Positions 39,291-48,058 of a DNA stretch of 64,000 nt are shown piece after piece. Location: contig JAFWDI010000029.1 of NCBI GenBank assembly GCA_017513125.1, positions 1-64,000 of the forward strand, in the 5' to 3' direction. The notes beneath the pieces were generated by a model. It saw nothing but the letters and a program-made list of their open reading frames with translations. It was not told where the DNA came from and searched no databases. Source of the stretch: Lachnospiraceae bacterium. GTDB lineage: Bacteria; Bacillota; Clostridia; Lachnospirales; Lachnospiraceae. Numbering within the stretch: position 1 is the first letter of the stretch; every line of letters begins with the position of its first letter. A program made the position numbers and the translations under genes.

Positions 39291-42125
39291 TCACTCTCCT
39301 GTCCGCCAGTCCACGCTGCTCCACGGGGTCTGCACCGCCGGAAGCGGGATCCCCTCCTTATCCTTCAGACAGCGGATGCCGTTCGTGGGATCCTCGTCCA
39401 TCGCGGGATCCGTCAGCCAGCCGGCGAGGCAGACGCCGCCGTCCGGATCCAGCGGACGGTTCCAGGCCTCCGCGTACTTCGTCGACCACTCGCGGTACTC
39501 CTCGTCCGTGACTTTCTCACACTCCACGAGGAAGCCCGAGACCGCCATGCCGGTCGAGTTCTTACTGGTCATCGAAGTCGGCGTGATGCAGTTGATGCAG
39601 CCGCCGCGGTCCAGATATCCCGGCACGATCGGGTCGAGCCGCGAGCCGTGGTCCACATAGACCACGCCCGGGATCAGGCGCTCGGTCACATAGGCCGCGC
39701 AGAGCACGATGCCGCGCTCGTTATAGATCTTCACGATGTCGTGATGCTTTATGCCGCGCTCCGCCGCGGTCTGCGGGTGGATCCACATGGGCTCGTACTG
39801 GTAGCCGTCCCATGCGCGGATCTTCATGGTCTCGACCTCGCGGTTCCAGATGATGTCGTCGCACTGCGCGTGCATCCGCCAGCGGCCGTGGTTCGACATG
39901 CACAGCAGCGGATACTTCTTCGCGCGCTCCGAGCTCAGGCGCTCGTCGTGGCTCTCGCTCTTCTCGATCCAGTGCGGTACCGGCGGCCGTTCCGGGTCGT
40001 CCGGCATATACTTCGCGATGTCTGTCGACGAATACTCCAGCAGCCCGGTCGGGGTCGACAGCGGGTTCGCCGCGGGATCGTCATGGAAGCCCTTCAGGCC
40101 GGCGGGCACTTCCTGCGCGTCTTCCTTCACGGGGACCACGAAGATCTTCCGCTGATAGAACTCATCCCAGTCCATATGGTCTTCGCAGCCGGACGCCGCG
40201 TAGAAGAACCGCACGCGGTCCGCCTCGGTCAGGCCGTTTCCGGTGTAGGCGCGGACGTACTCGGGTCCGAGCTTCTCGCAGACCTTCACGCACACGTCGA
40301 AGTCGGTCAATGACTCGCCCACCGGCGGACAGCACGGCTCCGTGATGTACACGGACTGGTAGACGCCGGAACTCAGATCATTGCACAGGTCGCTCATCTC
40401 GTGCTTCGTCGCCACGGGCAGGATCAGGTCCGCGAAGTAGCAGTCGTTCTCCAGCCACGGGTGCTGGGCGATCACGGTCTCGATCGACGGATCGCGGTAC
40501 GCATCCGCGAAGAGGTTTCCGTTATTCCAGCAGGTGACATTGCACGGAGAGTCCGTCCAGATCATGTGGACCCGGCTGCAGCCCGGGCGCGGATATACGA
40601 TCTTATCGAACTGGTAGATGTTCGTCGGCTTCCGGCTTCCGTCCGGTCCCGGCTGCTGGCTCGACGAGAAGCAGTGCAGGCCGTACCACTCCGCCTGTCC
40701 CTCCGTGATCGCGCGGTGCACGATGCAGCGCGGGATGAACTGCTTCGGAGCCGGGAACTTTTTAAAAAGCTCGACCAGCTCGGGAGCCTTCTCCTTCTGG
40801 TAATCGTTCAGGTCGTAGCGGCGCATGTCGATGTCGTCCGGCAGGTCTCCGTCGACCGCGCGCAGGCAGTCGCAGATCTGCGGGACTTTCGGGACGAATT
40901 CGCCCTGGTAGGGCACCGGGTAATCCCGGACCCACATGTTCCACTCGATCATCTTTCCCTGGTGAACGCCGGGGCGCCCGAGGCCCTGCATGCCCAGCAG
41001 CATGACCTCGAGCCGCGCGGGCTCGGTCGCGTACGGTCCGCGGATGAAGCAGCCGCCGTTTCCGTGCAGGATCGAGGTGGTCTGCGTCGCCCAGTGGCGG
41101 GCCAGCGCTTTTATCGTCCAGGGCTTCACGCCGCACTTCTCCGAGGCCCACTGCGGGGTCTTCGGAACGCCGTCCTCCCCGCCCATGACATAAGCCTCGA
41201 ACTCTTCGAAACCGTAGGCGTGGGTGGCGATGTACTCCTTATCGTAGGTGCCCTCGGTCAGCCAGATATAGGCGATCGCGAGTTGCAGCGCCGCGTCCGT
41301 GTTCGGCAGGATCGGGATCCACTTGTCCGCGTGGACCGCCGCGCCGTAGTTCAGGTCGGGGCACACGTAGACGCTCTCGATCCCGAGATCCGTGAACCAG
41401 TAGCACAGCCGCGACGGCATGTGGCTGACCACGCCCAGCGGAGTCGTCTCCGGGTCGCAGCCCCAGAACAGGAGCATGTCGGAGTTCTTCGCGATATCCG
41501 GATACAGGTTCGCGTTCGGGGCCATCTCGCCGACGGGCTCGCAGCCCCAGACGTGCTTCGCGCCCCAGTACCAGCCTTCCCAGGAGTCCATGTTCCGCAT
41601 CTGCAGCGTGTAGCCGCCCATCAGCGCCAGCAGACGGTTCGGGCAGCCGTGGCTCGGGGCCACGCGCTTTCCTTCGCCGTGCATGTCGCTCTCGCAGAGC
41701 ACGGCCTCCGGGCCGTAAGTCTCCTTCATCCGGACGAGCTCGTCCGCACAGATCTGCGCGGCTTCGTCCCAGGAGATGCGGACGTACTTGCTCTTTCCGC
41801 GGTTCTGCGGGTTCCGCTCGCCCTTCGGGTCCCAGTCCACGCGCTTCAGCGGGTACTTCACGCGGTTCGCGGAGTACACGCGGCTCTTATAGCCCAGGCC
41901 AAGCGGCGTGATCGTCACGCGGTCCGGCGGCACGAACGTCTGCCCCCTGGCTTCGATCTTCCAGGGGCGGCAATGCTTATCCGTGTAGTCTCTGTCGTAA
42001 AAATACGGACGGATCCGGGTGATCCGGTTCTGATTCGAGTCGACCAGGCAGGGGCCGCCGCTCTCGGGGCCCATCAGGCTGTAGCTGACCAGATTTTGCT
42101 TTTCGGGTGTAAATTTATCAGTCAA
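39291..42125 (-). CDS. Molybdopterin oxidoreductase large subunit, pyrogallol-phloroglucinol transhydroxylase-like
   Basis: The protein has 944 residues of the DMSO reductase family. From memory of the Pelobacter acidigallici transhydroxylase, several segments match: WKIEARGQTFVPP, NMDSWEGWYWGA, GCDPETTPLG, ADKWIPILPNTDAALQLAI and RGGCINCITP. His149, Asp180 and Ser181 align with the catalytic His and Asp and the Mo-ligating Ser of that enzyme. The region of its active-site Trp and Tyr is not conserved, so the substrate may be another catechol or pyrogallol. No Tat signal and no N-terminal cluster motif are present. I set a TTG start at 42125 after GGGGGAGGTGA; the longer frame overlaps modC. 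Polyphenol dehydroxylase is the alternative. Confidence 0.85.
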   Translation of the reverse strand: MTDKFTPEKQNLVSYSLMGPESGGPCLVDSNQNRITRIRPYFYDRDYTDKHCRPWKIEARGQTFVPPDRVTITPLGLGYKSRVYSANRVKYPLKRVDWDPKGERNPQNRGKSKYVRISWDEAAQICADELVRMKETYGPEAVLCESDMHGEGKRVAPSHGCPNRLLALMGGYTLQMRNMDSWEGWYWGAKHVWGCEPVGEMAPNANLYPDIAKNSDMLLFWGCDPETTPLGVVSHMPSRLCYWFTDLGIESVYVCPDLNYGAAVHADKWIPILPNTDAALQLAIAYIWLTEGTYDKEYIATHAYGFEEFEAYVMGGEDGVPKTPQWASEKCGVKPWTIKALARHWATQTTSILHGNGGCFIRGPYATEPARLEVMLLGMQGLGRPGVHQGKMIEWNMWVRDYPVPYQGEFVPKVPQICDCLRAVDGDLPDDIDMRRYDLNDYQKEKAPELVELFKKFPAPKQFIPRCIVHRAITEGQAEWYGLHCFSSSQQPGPDGSRKPTNIYQFDKIVYPRPGCSRVHMIWTDSPCNVTCWNNGNLFADAYRDPSIETVIAQHPWLENDCYFADLILPVATKHEMSDLCNDLSSGVYQSVYITEPCCPPVGESLTDFDVCVKVCEKLGPEYVRAYTGNGLTEADRVRFFYAASGCEDHMDWDEFYQRKIFVVPVKEDAQEVPAGLKGFHDDPAANPLSTPTGLLEYSSTDIAKYMPDDPERPPVPHWIEKSESHDERLSSERAKKYPLLCMSNHGRWRMHAQCDDIIWNREVETMKIRAWDGYQYEPMWIHPQTAAERGIKHHDIVKIYNERGIVLCAAYVTERLIPGVVYVDHGSRLDPIVPGYLDRGGCINCITPTSMTSKNSTGMAVSGFLVECEKVTDEEYREWSTKYAEAWNRPLDPDGGVCLAGWLTDPAMDEDPTNGIRCLKDKEGIPLPAVQTPWSSVDWRTGE

Positions 42126-42171
42126 TCCGTCACCTCCCCCAAGGTGATGATACACATACTGCCACAAATTT

Positions 42172-42200
42172 ATTATAAAAGATGCCCCCGAAAGAAACAA
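42172..42200 (-). promoter_or_regulatory. Promoter of the molybdoenzyme operon
   Basis: On the minus strand TTGTTT (42200-42195) and a perfect TATAAT (42177-42172) are 17 bases apart, about 47 bases upstream of the TTG start. The two genes can therefore be expressed separately from modABC. Near-palindromes containing AAACGTTT and AAATGTTT lie just upstream (about 42207-42250). Confidence 0.7.
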
Positions 42201-42322
42201 CCGCGAGAAACATTTCCCGCGGATGGTGTCAGGCATCTGAAACGTTTGCCGGAAGGCGGCTCTGCGCCGTCCGGACGCCGGCCCGCCGGCCGGTCCGGCG
42301 GATCGTCCCCGCTGCCACGGCG

Positions 42323-43378
42323 TCACTCCCGCAGCAGCAGGATCTCCTCGACGGGCAGCGAGACGTATCCCGTGTCGGGCACGTCCACATGCAGCGCCTT
42401 TTCGATCTCCCAGCGGATCAGGCGCTCCGTCTGCGAGCCTTTCTTCCGAATCTGGAGAATGAACGAAAACGTGTCCTCGATCCGGTTCACGACCTCGAAC
42501 TCAAACGCGTAAGGGTCGTCCTGGCCGCACAGACGGAAGCGGTGCGCGCGTAAGCCCACCCAGGCGGGGTCGGCATTGTCCCCGCTCTCCGGAAACGCAA
42601 ACGAGATGTCCCAGTCGTCCGCGATCAGCCGGTCCCCCTCGCGGTGGGCGGGCGAAAGATTTTTGCAGCCGCTCAGCCGTGCGGCGGTCGCGGTCTGCGG
42701 ATGCGCGAACAGATGCCACTTCTCGTCAAGGACGTCGATGTGCCCATCCTTATAGACCGCCACGGTATCGCTCAGGCGGTACACCTCGTCGCGGTCGTGC
42801 GTGACCAGCATGGCCGTGCCCGGAAACTCCGCGATCGTGGCGCGCACCACCTGCTCCATCTCCCAGCGCAGCGTGGCGTCGAGCGCCGAGAACGGCTCGT
42901 CCAGCAGCAGAATGTCCGGCTCGGAGGCCAGGATGCGGGCGAGCGCGGTGCGCTGCTGCTGTCCGCCGGAAAGCTCGTTCGGATAGCGGTCCTCGAGCCC
43001 GGCCAGCTGCAGCCGCTCCACATACTGCATGGCCTGCCGCCGCCGCTCGTCCTTCGGCATGCGCCCTTTTCGCTCGAGCCCGGCCATGATGTTCTCCGCC
43101 ACGGTCATGTTCGGGAACAGCGCATAGTTCTGGAACAGATAGCCGACCCGCCGCTGCTGCGGCTTCAGGTCGATCTTCTTCGCGGAATCGAACACGGTGC
43201 GTCCGTTGATCCGGATCTCGCCCTCGTCGGGGCGCATGACCCCGGCAATGCACTTCAGCGTCATGCTTTTTCCGCACCCCGAATCCCCCAGCAGCGCCAG
43301 GGTCTCCTGTTCGGCCTCAAACTTCACGTCCAGCGTAAAATCACCCAGGTTTTTTCGGATATCCACATAGATCGACAT
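42323..43378 (-). CDS. modC: Molybdate ABC transporter ATP-binding protein
   Basis: The protein has 351 residues. Walker A is GDSGCGKS (31-38), the Q-loop YLFQNYALFPNMTV, the signature LSGGQQQR and Walker B ILLLDEPFSALD are all intact. The last 100 residues form a regulatory domain with a MOP/TOBE-like beta fold (WVGLRAHRFRL), as in ModC and related anion importers. It starts three bases after modB. Tungstate or sulfate specificity cannot be excluded from the ATPase alone; the neighbours make molybdate most likely. Confidence 0.88.
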   Translation of the reverse strand: MSIYVDIRKNLGDFTLDVKFEAEQETLALLGDSGCGKSMTLKCIAGVMRPDEGEIRINGRTVFDSAKKIDLKPQQRRVGYLFQNYALFPNMTVAENIMAGLERKGRMPKDERRRQAMQYVERLQLAGLEDRYPNELSGGQQQRTALARILASEPDILLLDEPFSALDATLRWEMEQVVRATIAEFPGTAMLVTHDRDEVYRLSDTVAVYKDGHIDVLDEKWHLFAHPQTATAARLSGCKNLSPAHREGDRLIADDWDISFAFPESGDNADPAWVGLRAHRFRLCGQDDPYAFEFEVVNRIEDTFSFILQIRKKGSQTERLIRWEIEKALHVDVPDTGYVSLPVEEILLLRE

Positions 43379-43381
43379 GGA

Positions 43382-44086
43382 TCACCACCTGTTCTGTCTG
43401 CGGCTCCTGCCGCCGGCCAGCAGATTGATCGCGATGATGATTCCCAGCGCGATCAGCAGCATTATCACGACCCACACGGCTCCGGTGGCGTAATCACCGT
43501 TTTTGATCACGTACGCGATCCTCTGGGAAATGGTCCCCGTCACGCCTGCGATATTCCCGGCGAGCATCGATGTCGCACCGTACTCACCGAGCGCACGAGC
43601 GAAGGTCAGAACGGTTCCGGAGGCAATGCCGGGACCCGCCGCAGGCACGACCACCTTCCAGAACAGCTTAAGATCCGACATGCCCAATGTCCGCGCCGCA
43701 TAGACCAGGTCGATATCGATCTGTTCGAACGCGGCGCGGGCATTTCTGTACATCAGAGGAAACGCGATCACGGACGCGGCGATGATGCAGCCCAGCCAGG
43801 TCTGCACCACCTTAATGCCGAACGTTCCGTAAAGAAAAGCGCCTAACGGCCGCCGCAGCGAAAACAGCAGCAGCAGGAAGAAACCCGCCACTGTAGGCGC
43901 GAGGACCATCGGAAGTGTCAGAATCCCGTCCACCGCCGCTCTGGCCTTCGGCCCCAGCCGCAGCACCTTGCGCGCTGCGAAAATGCCGAGGAAAAAGCAG
44001 ATGACCGTGGCCACGATTCCGGTCTTAAGCGAGATCCAGAACGGGCTCCAGTCAAACCCGGCTGCCATTTCGAGAATAGCGTTCAT
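43382..44086 (-). CDS. modB: Molybdate ABC transporter permease
   Basis: The protein has 234 residues with five to six membrane helices. ARALGEYGATSMLAGN is the EAA coupling loop in the form typical of ModB, and DGILTLPMVLAPTVAGFFLL is another ModB-like stretch. It lies between modC and the binding protein gene. GAGGAA precedes the ATG. Confidence 0.88.
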   Translation of the reverse strand: MNAILEMAAGFDWSPFWISLKTGIVATVICFFLGIFAARKVLRLGPKARAAVDGILTLPMVLAPTVAGFFLLLLFSLRRPLGAFLYGTFGIKVVQTWLGCIIAASVIAFPLMYRNARAAFEQIDIDLVYAARTLGMSDLKLFWKVVVPAAGPGIASGTVLTFARALGEYGATSMLAGNIAGVTGTISQRIAYVIKNGDYATGAVWVVIMLLIALGIIIAINLLAGGRSRRQNRW

Positions 44087-44149
44087 ATCATTAATTCCTC
44101 AGCTTTCCGCAAGATCTGTCTGTTAACGTTATATCACTAAACGGCCTGA

Positions 44150-45079
44150 TCAGCCATTGATGATAAAGCAGTATTCCTCATAGGCATCCAGGCAGACCTG
44201 AGTCTGCAGGAAGGCCAGGAAGTCAGCGGCGGCAGCGGTCTCGGCCTCATCCGCCTCAGGGTTCGCGACCTGGCACACAGGATAGATGATGGGACCGGTG
44301 AGGGTTCCGTCATCCTGCGCGATGATGGTCAGGTCGTCCTGATGATTATAGTAGTCCGAATAGTAGATCGTGGCGATCTCGTCGGAATGCTCCACGGCCT
44401 TCATGGCCGCCTCTTCAACATCCGCGCATTCGTCGATGGTCACGCCCAGAGCAGCTGAGATCTGGTCGGAAGTATAATCCGCAGCATTTTCGATCTCATC
44501 CAGGAAGCCCAGGTTGATCAGAGCGATGCGGCTGTATTTGCCCACGGGCACGGTGCCGTCGGACAGCGCGAAGCTCTCGGCCTCGTTCAGGTTCTCGAAA
44601 CCGGTGACCGCAGTCTCCACGCCGTTTCCGCAGACCAGGCAAAGCCGGTTGCTCAGAAGCTCGACGACGGAACCTTCCACGACCAGGCCGTCCGTCTCGT
44701 TCAGGGTCGTCACCTGCGCCTTGCCGGCGGAGAAGAAGATGTCGTGGTCGACGCCGTTGGCTTCCTCGATGCCGGTCAGCAGGCCGCCGGATCCGCCGTA
44801 GTTCGCGACGATGGTGACATTCGGCTGCACTTCCGCATACGCGGGAATGATGACATCCTCGAAGCATGCCTCAAGGGACTTCGCCACGTCGATGTAGATC
44901 GTGGTCTCAGCCAGCTGCTCAGCAGCGGGCACATCGGTTTCGGGCGCCGCCGCCTGGGTCTCTGACGCCGCAGCCTCGGTCTCGGGTGCGGGCGCCGGCT
45001 CATCCGAACCGGAGGATCCGCATGCCGCCAGGCCCAGGACCATGACGAGCGCAAGAAACATTGCAATTACTTTTTTCAT
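44150..45079 (-). CDS. modA: Molybdate-binding lipoprotein
   Basis: The protein has 309 residues. A lipoprotein signal peptide ends in VLGLAAC, with Cys20 as the modified residue, followed by a Ser/Pro/Glu/Ala linker of about 50 residues. The mature protein has the ModA-like pattern ETTIYIDVAKSLEACFEDVIIPAYAE, NYGGSGGLLTGIEEANGVDHDIFFSAG and a C-terminal FLQTQVCLDAYEEYCF. It is anchored outside the membrane and delivers the oxyanion to ModB. The ATG at 45079 with GGAG upstream is preferred over an earlier ATG without a signal peptide. Tungstate is the main alternative ligand. Confidence 0.88.
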   Translation of the reverse strand: MKKVIAMFLALVMVLGLAACGSSGSDEPAPAPETEAAASETQAAAPETDVPAAEQLAETTIYIDVAKSLEACFEDVIIPAYAEVQPNVTIVANYGGSGGLLTGIEEANGVDHDIFFSAGKAQVTTLNETDGLVVEGSVVELLSNRLCLVCGNGVETAVTGFENLNEAESFALSDGTVPVGKYSRIALINLGFLDEIENAADYTSDQISAALGVTIDECADVEEAAMKAVEHSDEIATIYYSDYYNHQDDLTIIAQDDGTLTGPIIYPVCQVANPEADEAETAAAADFLAFLQTQVCLDAYEEYCFIING

Positions 45080-45146
45080 GTCTTTTTCTCCTTTTCTTTT
45101 CGCTCTTCGGCATTTCTTTTTTATGATCAAACGGCCGATTCCTTTC

Positions 45147-45174
45147 TTGTCTCACCCATGCCTGCCGTTATAAT
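45147..45174 (+). promoter_or_regulatory. Promoter of the mobA-mobB fusion gene
   Basis: TTGTCT (45147-45152) and a perfect TATAAT (45169-45174) are 16 bases apart, 26 bases before the ATG. It is divergent from modA. Confidence 0.65.
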
Positions 45175-45200
45175 GGAGGCATACAGAAAGGAGTCTGGCC

Positions 45201-46304
45201 ATGGACCACCGTTTTTCCACAGAAGATCTCACCCGCTGCGCGCTTATCCTCGCCGGCGGCCGCTCGAGCCGCATGGGCACGGACAAGCCGCTGCTGAAGA
45301 TCGGCGATGAGACGCTGCTGGAGCGCGCCGTGCGTTTCTGGCGCGAAAGCGGGCGGGTCAGCCGGATCCTGGTCGCGAACGGACAGCCGGGCCATCTGGA
45401 GCCGCTGCCGGAGGGCGCGGAGGCCGTGTACGACCTCGAAGAGGGCCGCGGCCCCATGGCCGGCCTGATCGCCGCGTTCCGGCAGACCGACGCCGACGTA
45501 CTGTACGTCAGCGCCGTCGATATGCCCTTCCTGAGGAAGGACGCCATCCTTCCGGTCCCGCCCGGAGATGCCTGCGTCTACCGCTGCGGAGGCGGGCTGC
45601 AGCCGGCGTTCGCGGTCTACCGCCGGAGCATCCTGCCCCTGGCGGAGTCCATGCTCGCCGAGGGCTGCGGAAAGCTCCATGAACTGCTGCGCCGCTGCGG
45701 CGCCTGGGTAAGCGATCTTCCGGACGCCGAAGCGTCCCTGTTTTTCAATGTCAACACCCCGGAGGACCTCCTGCGCGCCCGCGCGGGCGAGCCCCCGGTG
45801 GTCGCCGTCTGCGGCTGGCACAATGCCGGCAAGACGACCTTCCTCTCCCGCCTGATCCCCGAGCTGCGCAGACGCGGGCTCCGGGTCGGCCTGTTCAAGC
45901 ACGACGGCCACGGCTTCGAGATGGATAAGCCCGGGACCGACACCTACATCCTGTCCGAGGCGGGCGCGGATCCGGCCGGGATCATCGGCCCGGAGCGCTT
46001 CGCGGTGCTCGGCACCGGCATTGACTCCCCGGAGCAGCTGCGCTTCCTTTACCGGGACTGCGATCTGATCATCGCGGAGGGCTTCAAGTACGCGCCCTAT
46101 CCGAAGATCGAGTTCCGCCGCGCCGCGCAGGGAAAGCCCCGGATCGTCGCGGACGACACGCTGCTGGCCCTGGTTACCGACGTTCCCGCGGATCCGGAAC
46201 AGGAGGCGAACCTTCCGGATGCTCCGCGGTTTTCGATCGATGATATCGCAGGGTGTGCAGACCTGCTGTGCCGGGCCTTCGGCCTGGGCGTGCCGTCCGC
46301 CTGA
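45201..46304 (+). CDS. mobAB: MobA-MobB fusion: molybdenum cofactor guanylyltransferase plus GTP-binding adaptor
   Basis: The protein has 367 residues. Residues 12-195 are MobA, with the nucleotide-binding LAGGRSSRMGTDKP (17-30) and SAVDMPFL; it attaches GMP to molybdopterin to form the guanine dinucleotide cofactor. From about 198 it is MobB, with P-loop GWHNAGKT (205-212) and LFKHDGHGFE. The fused order MobA-MobB is known in some bacteria. A bis-MGD enzyme such as the transhydroxylase-like protein needs exactly this step. The gene is transcribed away from modA and converges on the MOSC gene across an orphan riboswitch-like element. Confidence 0.92.
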   Translation: MDHRFSTEDLTRCALILAGGRSSRMGTDKPLLKIGDETLLERAVRFWRESGRVSRILVANGQPGHLEPLPEGAEAVYDLEEGRGPMAGLIAAFRQTDADVLYVSAVDMPFLRKDAILPVPPGDACVYRCGGGLQPAFAVYRRSILPLAESMLAEGCGKLHELLRRCGAWVSDLPDAEASLFFNVNTPEDLLRARAGEPPVVAVCGWHNAGKTTFLSRLIPELRRRGLRVGLFKHDGHGFEMDKPGTDTYILSEAGADPAGIIGPERFAVLGTGIDSPEQLRFLYRDCDLIIAEGFKYAPYPKIEFRRAAQGKPRIVADDTLLALVTDVPADPEQEANLPDAPRFSIDDIAGCADLLCRAFGLGVPSA

Positions 46305-46320
46305 ACGAATATCTCCGAGC

Positions 46321-46350
46321 AACAAAAGAGCTCTGCCGAAAAGGCAGAGC
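46321..46350 (-). terminator. Terminator of the orphan riboswitch-like element
   Basis: GCTCTGCC / GGCAGAGC (46330-46337, 46343-46350) is followed on the minus strand by TCTTTTGTT. The stem sequence is almost the same as that of the terminator before moeA. Confidence 0.8.
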
Positions 46351-46409
46351 ATAAAGAGCGATCCCCACGTGCCGCGTGCAGTCCATGCATGCGCACGTGT
46401 TTTCTTATA

Positions 46410-46536
46410 TACTCCCCTTTTCGATAAGGAAGGCGGCTGCGTTTCCGCGTACCACCCCGGAAGCGGGCCCACGGAAGGACCGCTTCGTCCCGCGCGCCGT
46501 AACCGTACGGCCTTAGGCAGACGGGCTCGGAGAGAC
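46410..46536 (-). ncRNA. Second Moco riboswitch-like aptamer, without a downstream gene
   Basis: On the minus strand the element starts with CTCTCCGAGC (46534-46525). It shares with the moeA leader the blocks CTCCGAGC, CCTAAGGCC, CCGGGGT, GGAAACG, GCCGCCTTCC and ATCGAAAAGG-GAG in the same order. A 7-bp CACGTGC/GCACGTG stem and an intrinsic terminator follow. It lies 40 bases after the MOSC stop and reads towards the 3' end of the convergent mobA-mobB gene, so no sense gene follows it. It may be a 3' regulatory element of the moa operon or a relic. Confidence 0.65.
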
Positions 46537-46575
46537 CGATTATTCTGTTTTCAATGCGCAGGAGCGCTCAGTAAG

Positions 46576-47010
46576 TCATTCCGCGATCGCGACCGTGTCG
46601 CCCGCCCGGGCCGTCCCCTCTTCGAGGATCCTCACGAAGATGCCTTCTCTCGGCATCACGCAGTCGCCGGTCTTCCGGCGGATCTCACAGTCCGCGTGGC
46701 ACTCTTTCCCGATCTGCGTCACCTCAGCGAGCGCGGACCCGATCCGAAGCCGGGTCCCGATCGGCAGGGTCTTCAGGTCCATACCGCGGGTCAGAACGTT
46801 CTCCGCGAACACCCCGGGCGCGAGCGCGGCGGAAAGGCGTTCCTCCATGGTCTCCACGCTCTCGCGGGCCAGCAGGCTGACCTGCCGGTGCCATTTCCCG
46901 GCGTGCGCGTCGCCCTCGATCCCGTGCTCCGGGACCAGGCGGATCTCCCCGACCGGGTGTTTGACCGTACCCTTCCGTTCACTGATGCATACCGCCAGGA
47001 TCTCAACCAT
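46576..47010 (-). CDS. MOSC domain protein
   Basis: The protein has 144 residues consisting of one MOSC domain, the sulfur-carrier fold shared with Moco sulfurase C-termini. EHGIEGDAHAGKWHRQVSLLA is the MOSC core and ECHADCEIR carries the conserved cysteine region. In clostridial moa operons such proteins may sulfurate or carry the cofactor. It overlaps the mog gene by eight bases and is the last gene of the operon. Confidence 0.88.
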   Translation of the reverse strand: MVEILAVCISERKGTVKHPVGEIRLVPEHGIEGDAHAGKWHRQVSLLARESVETMEERLSAALAPGVFAENVLTRGMDLKTLPIGTRLRIGSALAEVTQIGKECHADCEIRRKTGDCVMPREGIFVRILEEGTARAGDTVAIAE

Positions 47011-47530
47011 GGTGATGATGCTCCCCTCCGTGATGGTGTTCTTCGCCGCAGTCCGCGTCGCGGCCCCGCAGGATATCGATGCCGTGCTTCAGCGAGTCGA
47101 GCACCGCGGACAGGTTCTCGGTCGAAGCCTTCCGGCTCCCCGGCAGGTTCACGATCACCGTGTCTCCGCGCAGGCCCGCCGCCTCACGTGACAGCGCCGC
47201 GCGCGGCGTGATCGTCAGGCTGAAGGCGCGCATAGCCTCCGGGATCCCGGGCGCCGGCCGCTCCACGACCGACATCGTCGCCTCCGGGGTCACGTCCCGG
47301 TGCGAAAAACCGGTGCCGCCCGTGGTCAGCGCCAGGCAGACCTTCGTCTCGTCCGCGAGGCGGATCAGCGTGCCGCGGATCTGCTCATAATCGTCGGGAA
47401 TGATCCCGGTCTCCACGACCGTAAAGCCGTTTTCCTCCAGCATCTTCACCAGCGCCGGTCCGGAAGTGTCTTCCCGCAGGCCCTGGCTGCCTTTATCGCT
47501 CACCGTGATCACGGCTGCCGTATAATCCAT
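47003..47530 (-). CDS. mog: Molybdopterin adenylyltransferase (MogA/MoaB type)
   Basis: The protein has 175 residues. VITVSDKGSQGLREDTSGP at the N-terminus and LTTGGTGFSHRDVTPEAT are the MPT- and ATP-binding motifs of MogA/MoaB. It adenylylates molybdopterin before MoeA inserts molybdate. The C-terminus is a His-rich tail EEHHHGGEHHHHG, a likely metal-binding appendage that most homologues lack. I chose the ATG at 47530, where the conserved sequence starts, over an upstream frame extension. Confidence 0.9.
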   Translation of the reverse strand: MDYTAAVITVSDKGSQGLREDTSGPALVKMLEENGFTVVETGIIPDDYEQIRGTLIRLADETKVCLALTTGGTGFSHRDVTPEATMSVVERPAPGIPEAMRAFSLTITPRAALSREAAGLRGDTVIVNLPGSRKASTENLSAVLDSLKHGIDILRGRDADCGEEHHHGGEHHHHG

Positions 47531-47567
47531 AAAACCACGTTCCTTTCCCGGACCGGCCGCTCGTCGG

Positions 47568-48056
47568 TCACTCGGTCCTCTCAAACGTCCCCGACTGCCC
47601 GCCGGTCTTCTTCATCAGGCGGATCCTGTCGATGACCATGTCGCGCTGCACGGCCTTGCACATGTCGTAGACGGTCAGCGCCGCCGTACTCACCGCGGTC
47701 AATGCCTCCATCTCCACGCCGGTCTGCCCCGTACAGGACACCGTCGCCTCGATCTCGACCGCGGGCGGATCGTCGGTCAATGCCAGCCGCACCTCCGCCC
47801 CCGAGATCGGAATCGGATGGCACAGCGGAATCAGGTCCGGGGTCCTCTTCGCGCCCATGATCCCGGCGAGCTGCGCCACGGTCAGGACGTCGCCTTTTTT
47901 GCAGCCGCCCGAGCGGATCAGTTCCAGCGTCTCCGGGCTCACCAGCACGCGGCCCGCCGCAGCCGCCGTGCGCTGCGTTTCGGCCTTCCCGCCGACATTT
48001 ACCATGCGGGCCTTCCCCGCGTCGTCAAAGTGTGTAAAATCCTGTTCGATCGCCAT
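47568..48056 (-). CDS. moaC: Cyclic pyranopterin monophosphate synthase
   Basis: The protein has 162 residues. Together with MoaA it makes precursor Z from [32 protein letters not shown] and [23 protein letters not shown] are the standard MoaC motifs; the last holds the catalytic region. GGAGG six bases before the ATG at 48056 favours that start, although a GTG at 48062 overlapping the moaA stop is possible. Confidence 0.94.
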   Translation of the reverse strand: MAIEQDFTHFDDAGKARMVNVGGKAETQRTAAAAGRVLVSPETLELIRSGGCKKGDVLTVAQLAGIMGAKRTPDLIPLCHPIPISGAEVRLALTDDPPAVEIEATVSCTGQTGVEMEALTAVSTAALTVYDMCKAVQRDMVIDRIRLMKKTGGQSGTFERTE

Positions 48057-48058
48057 GG

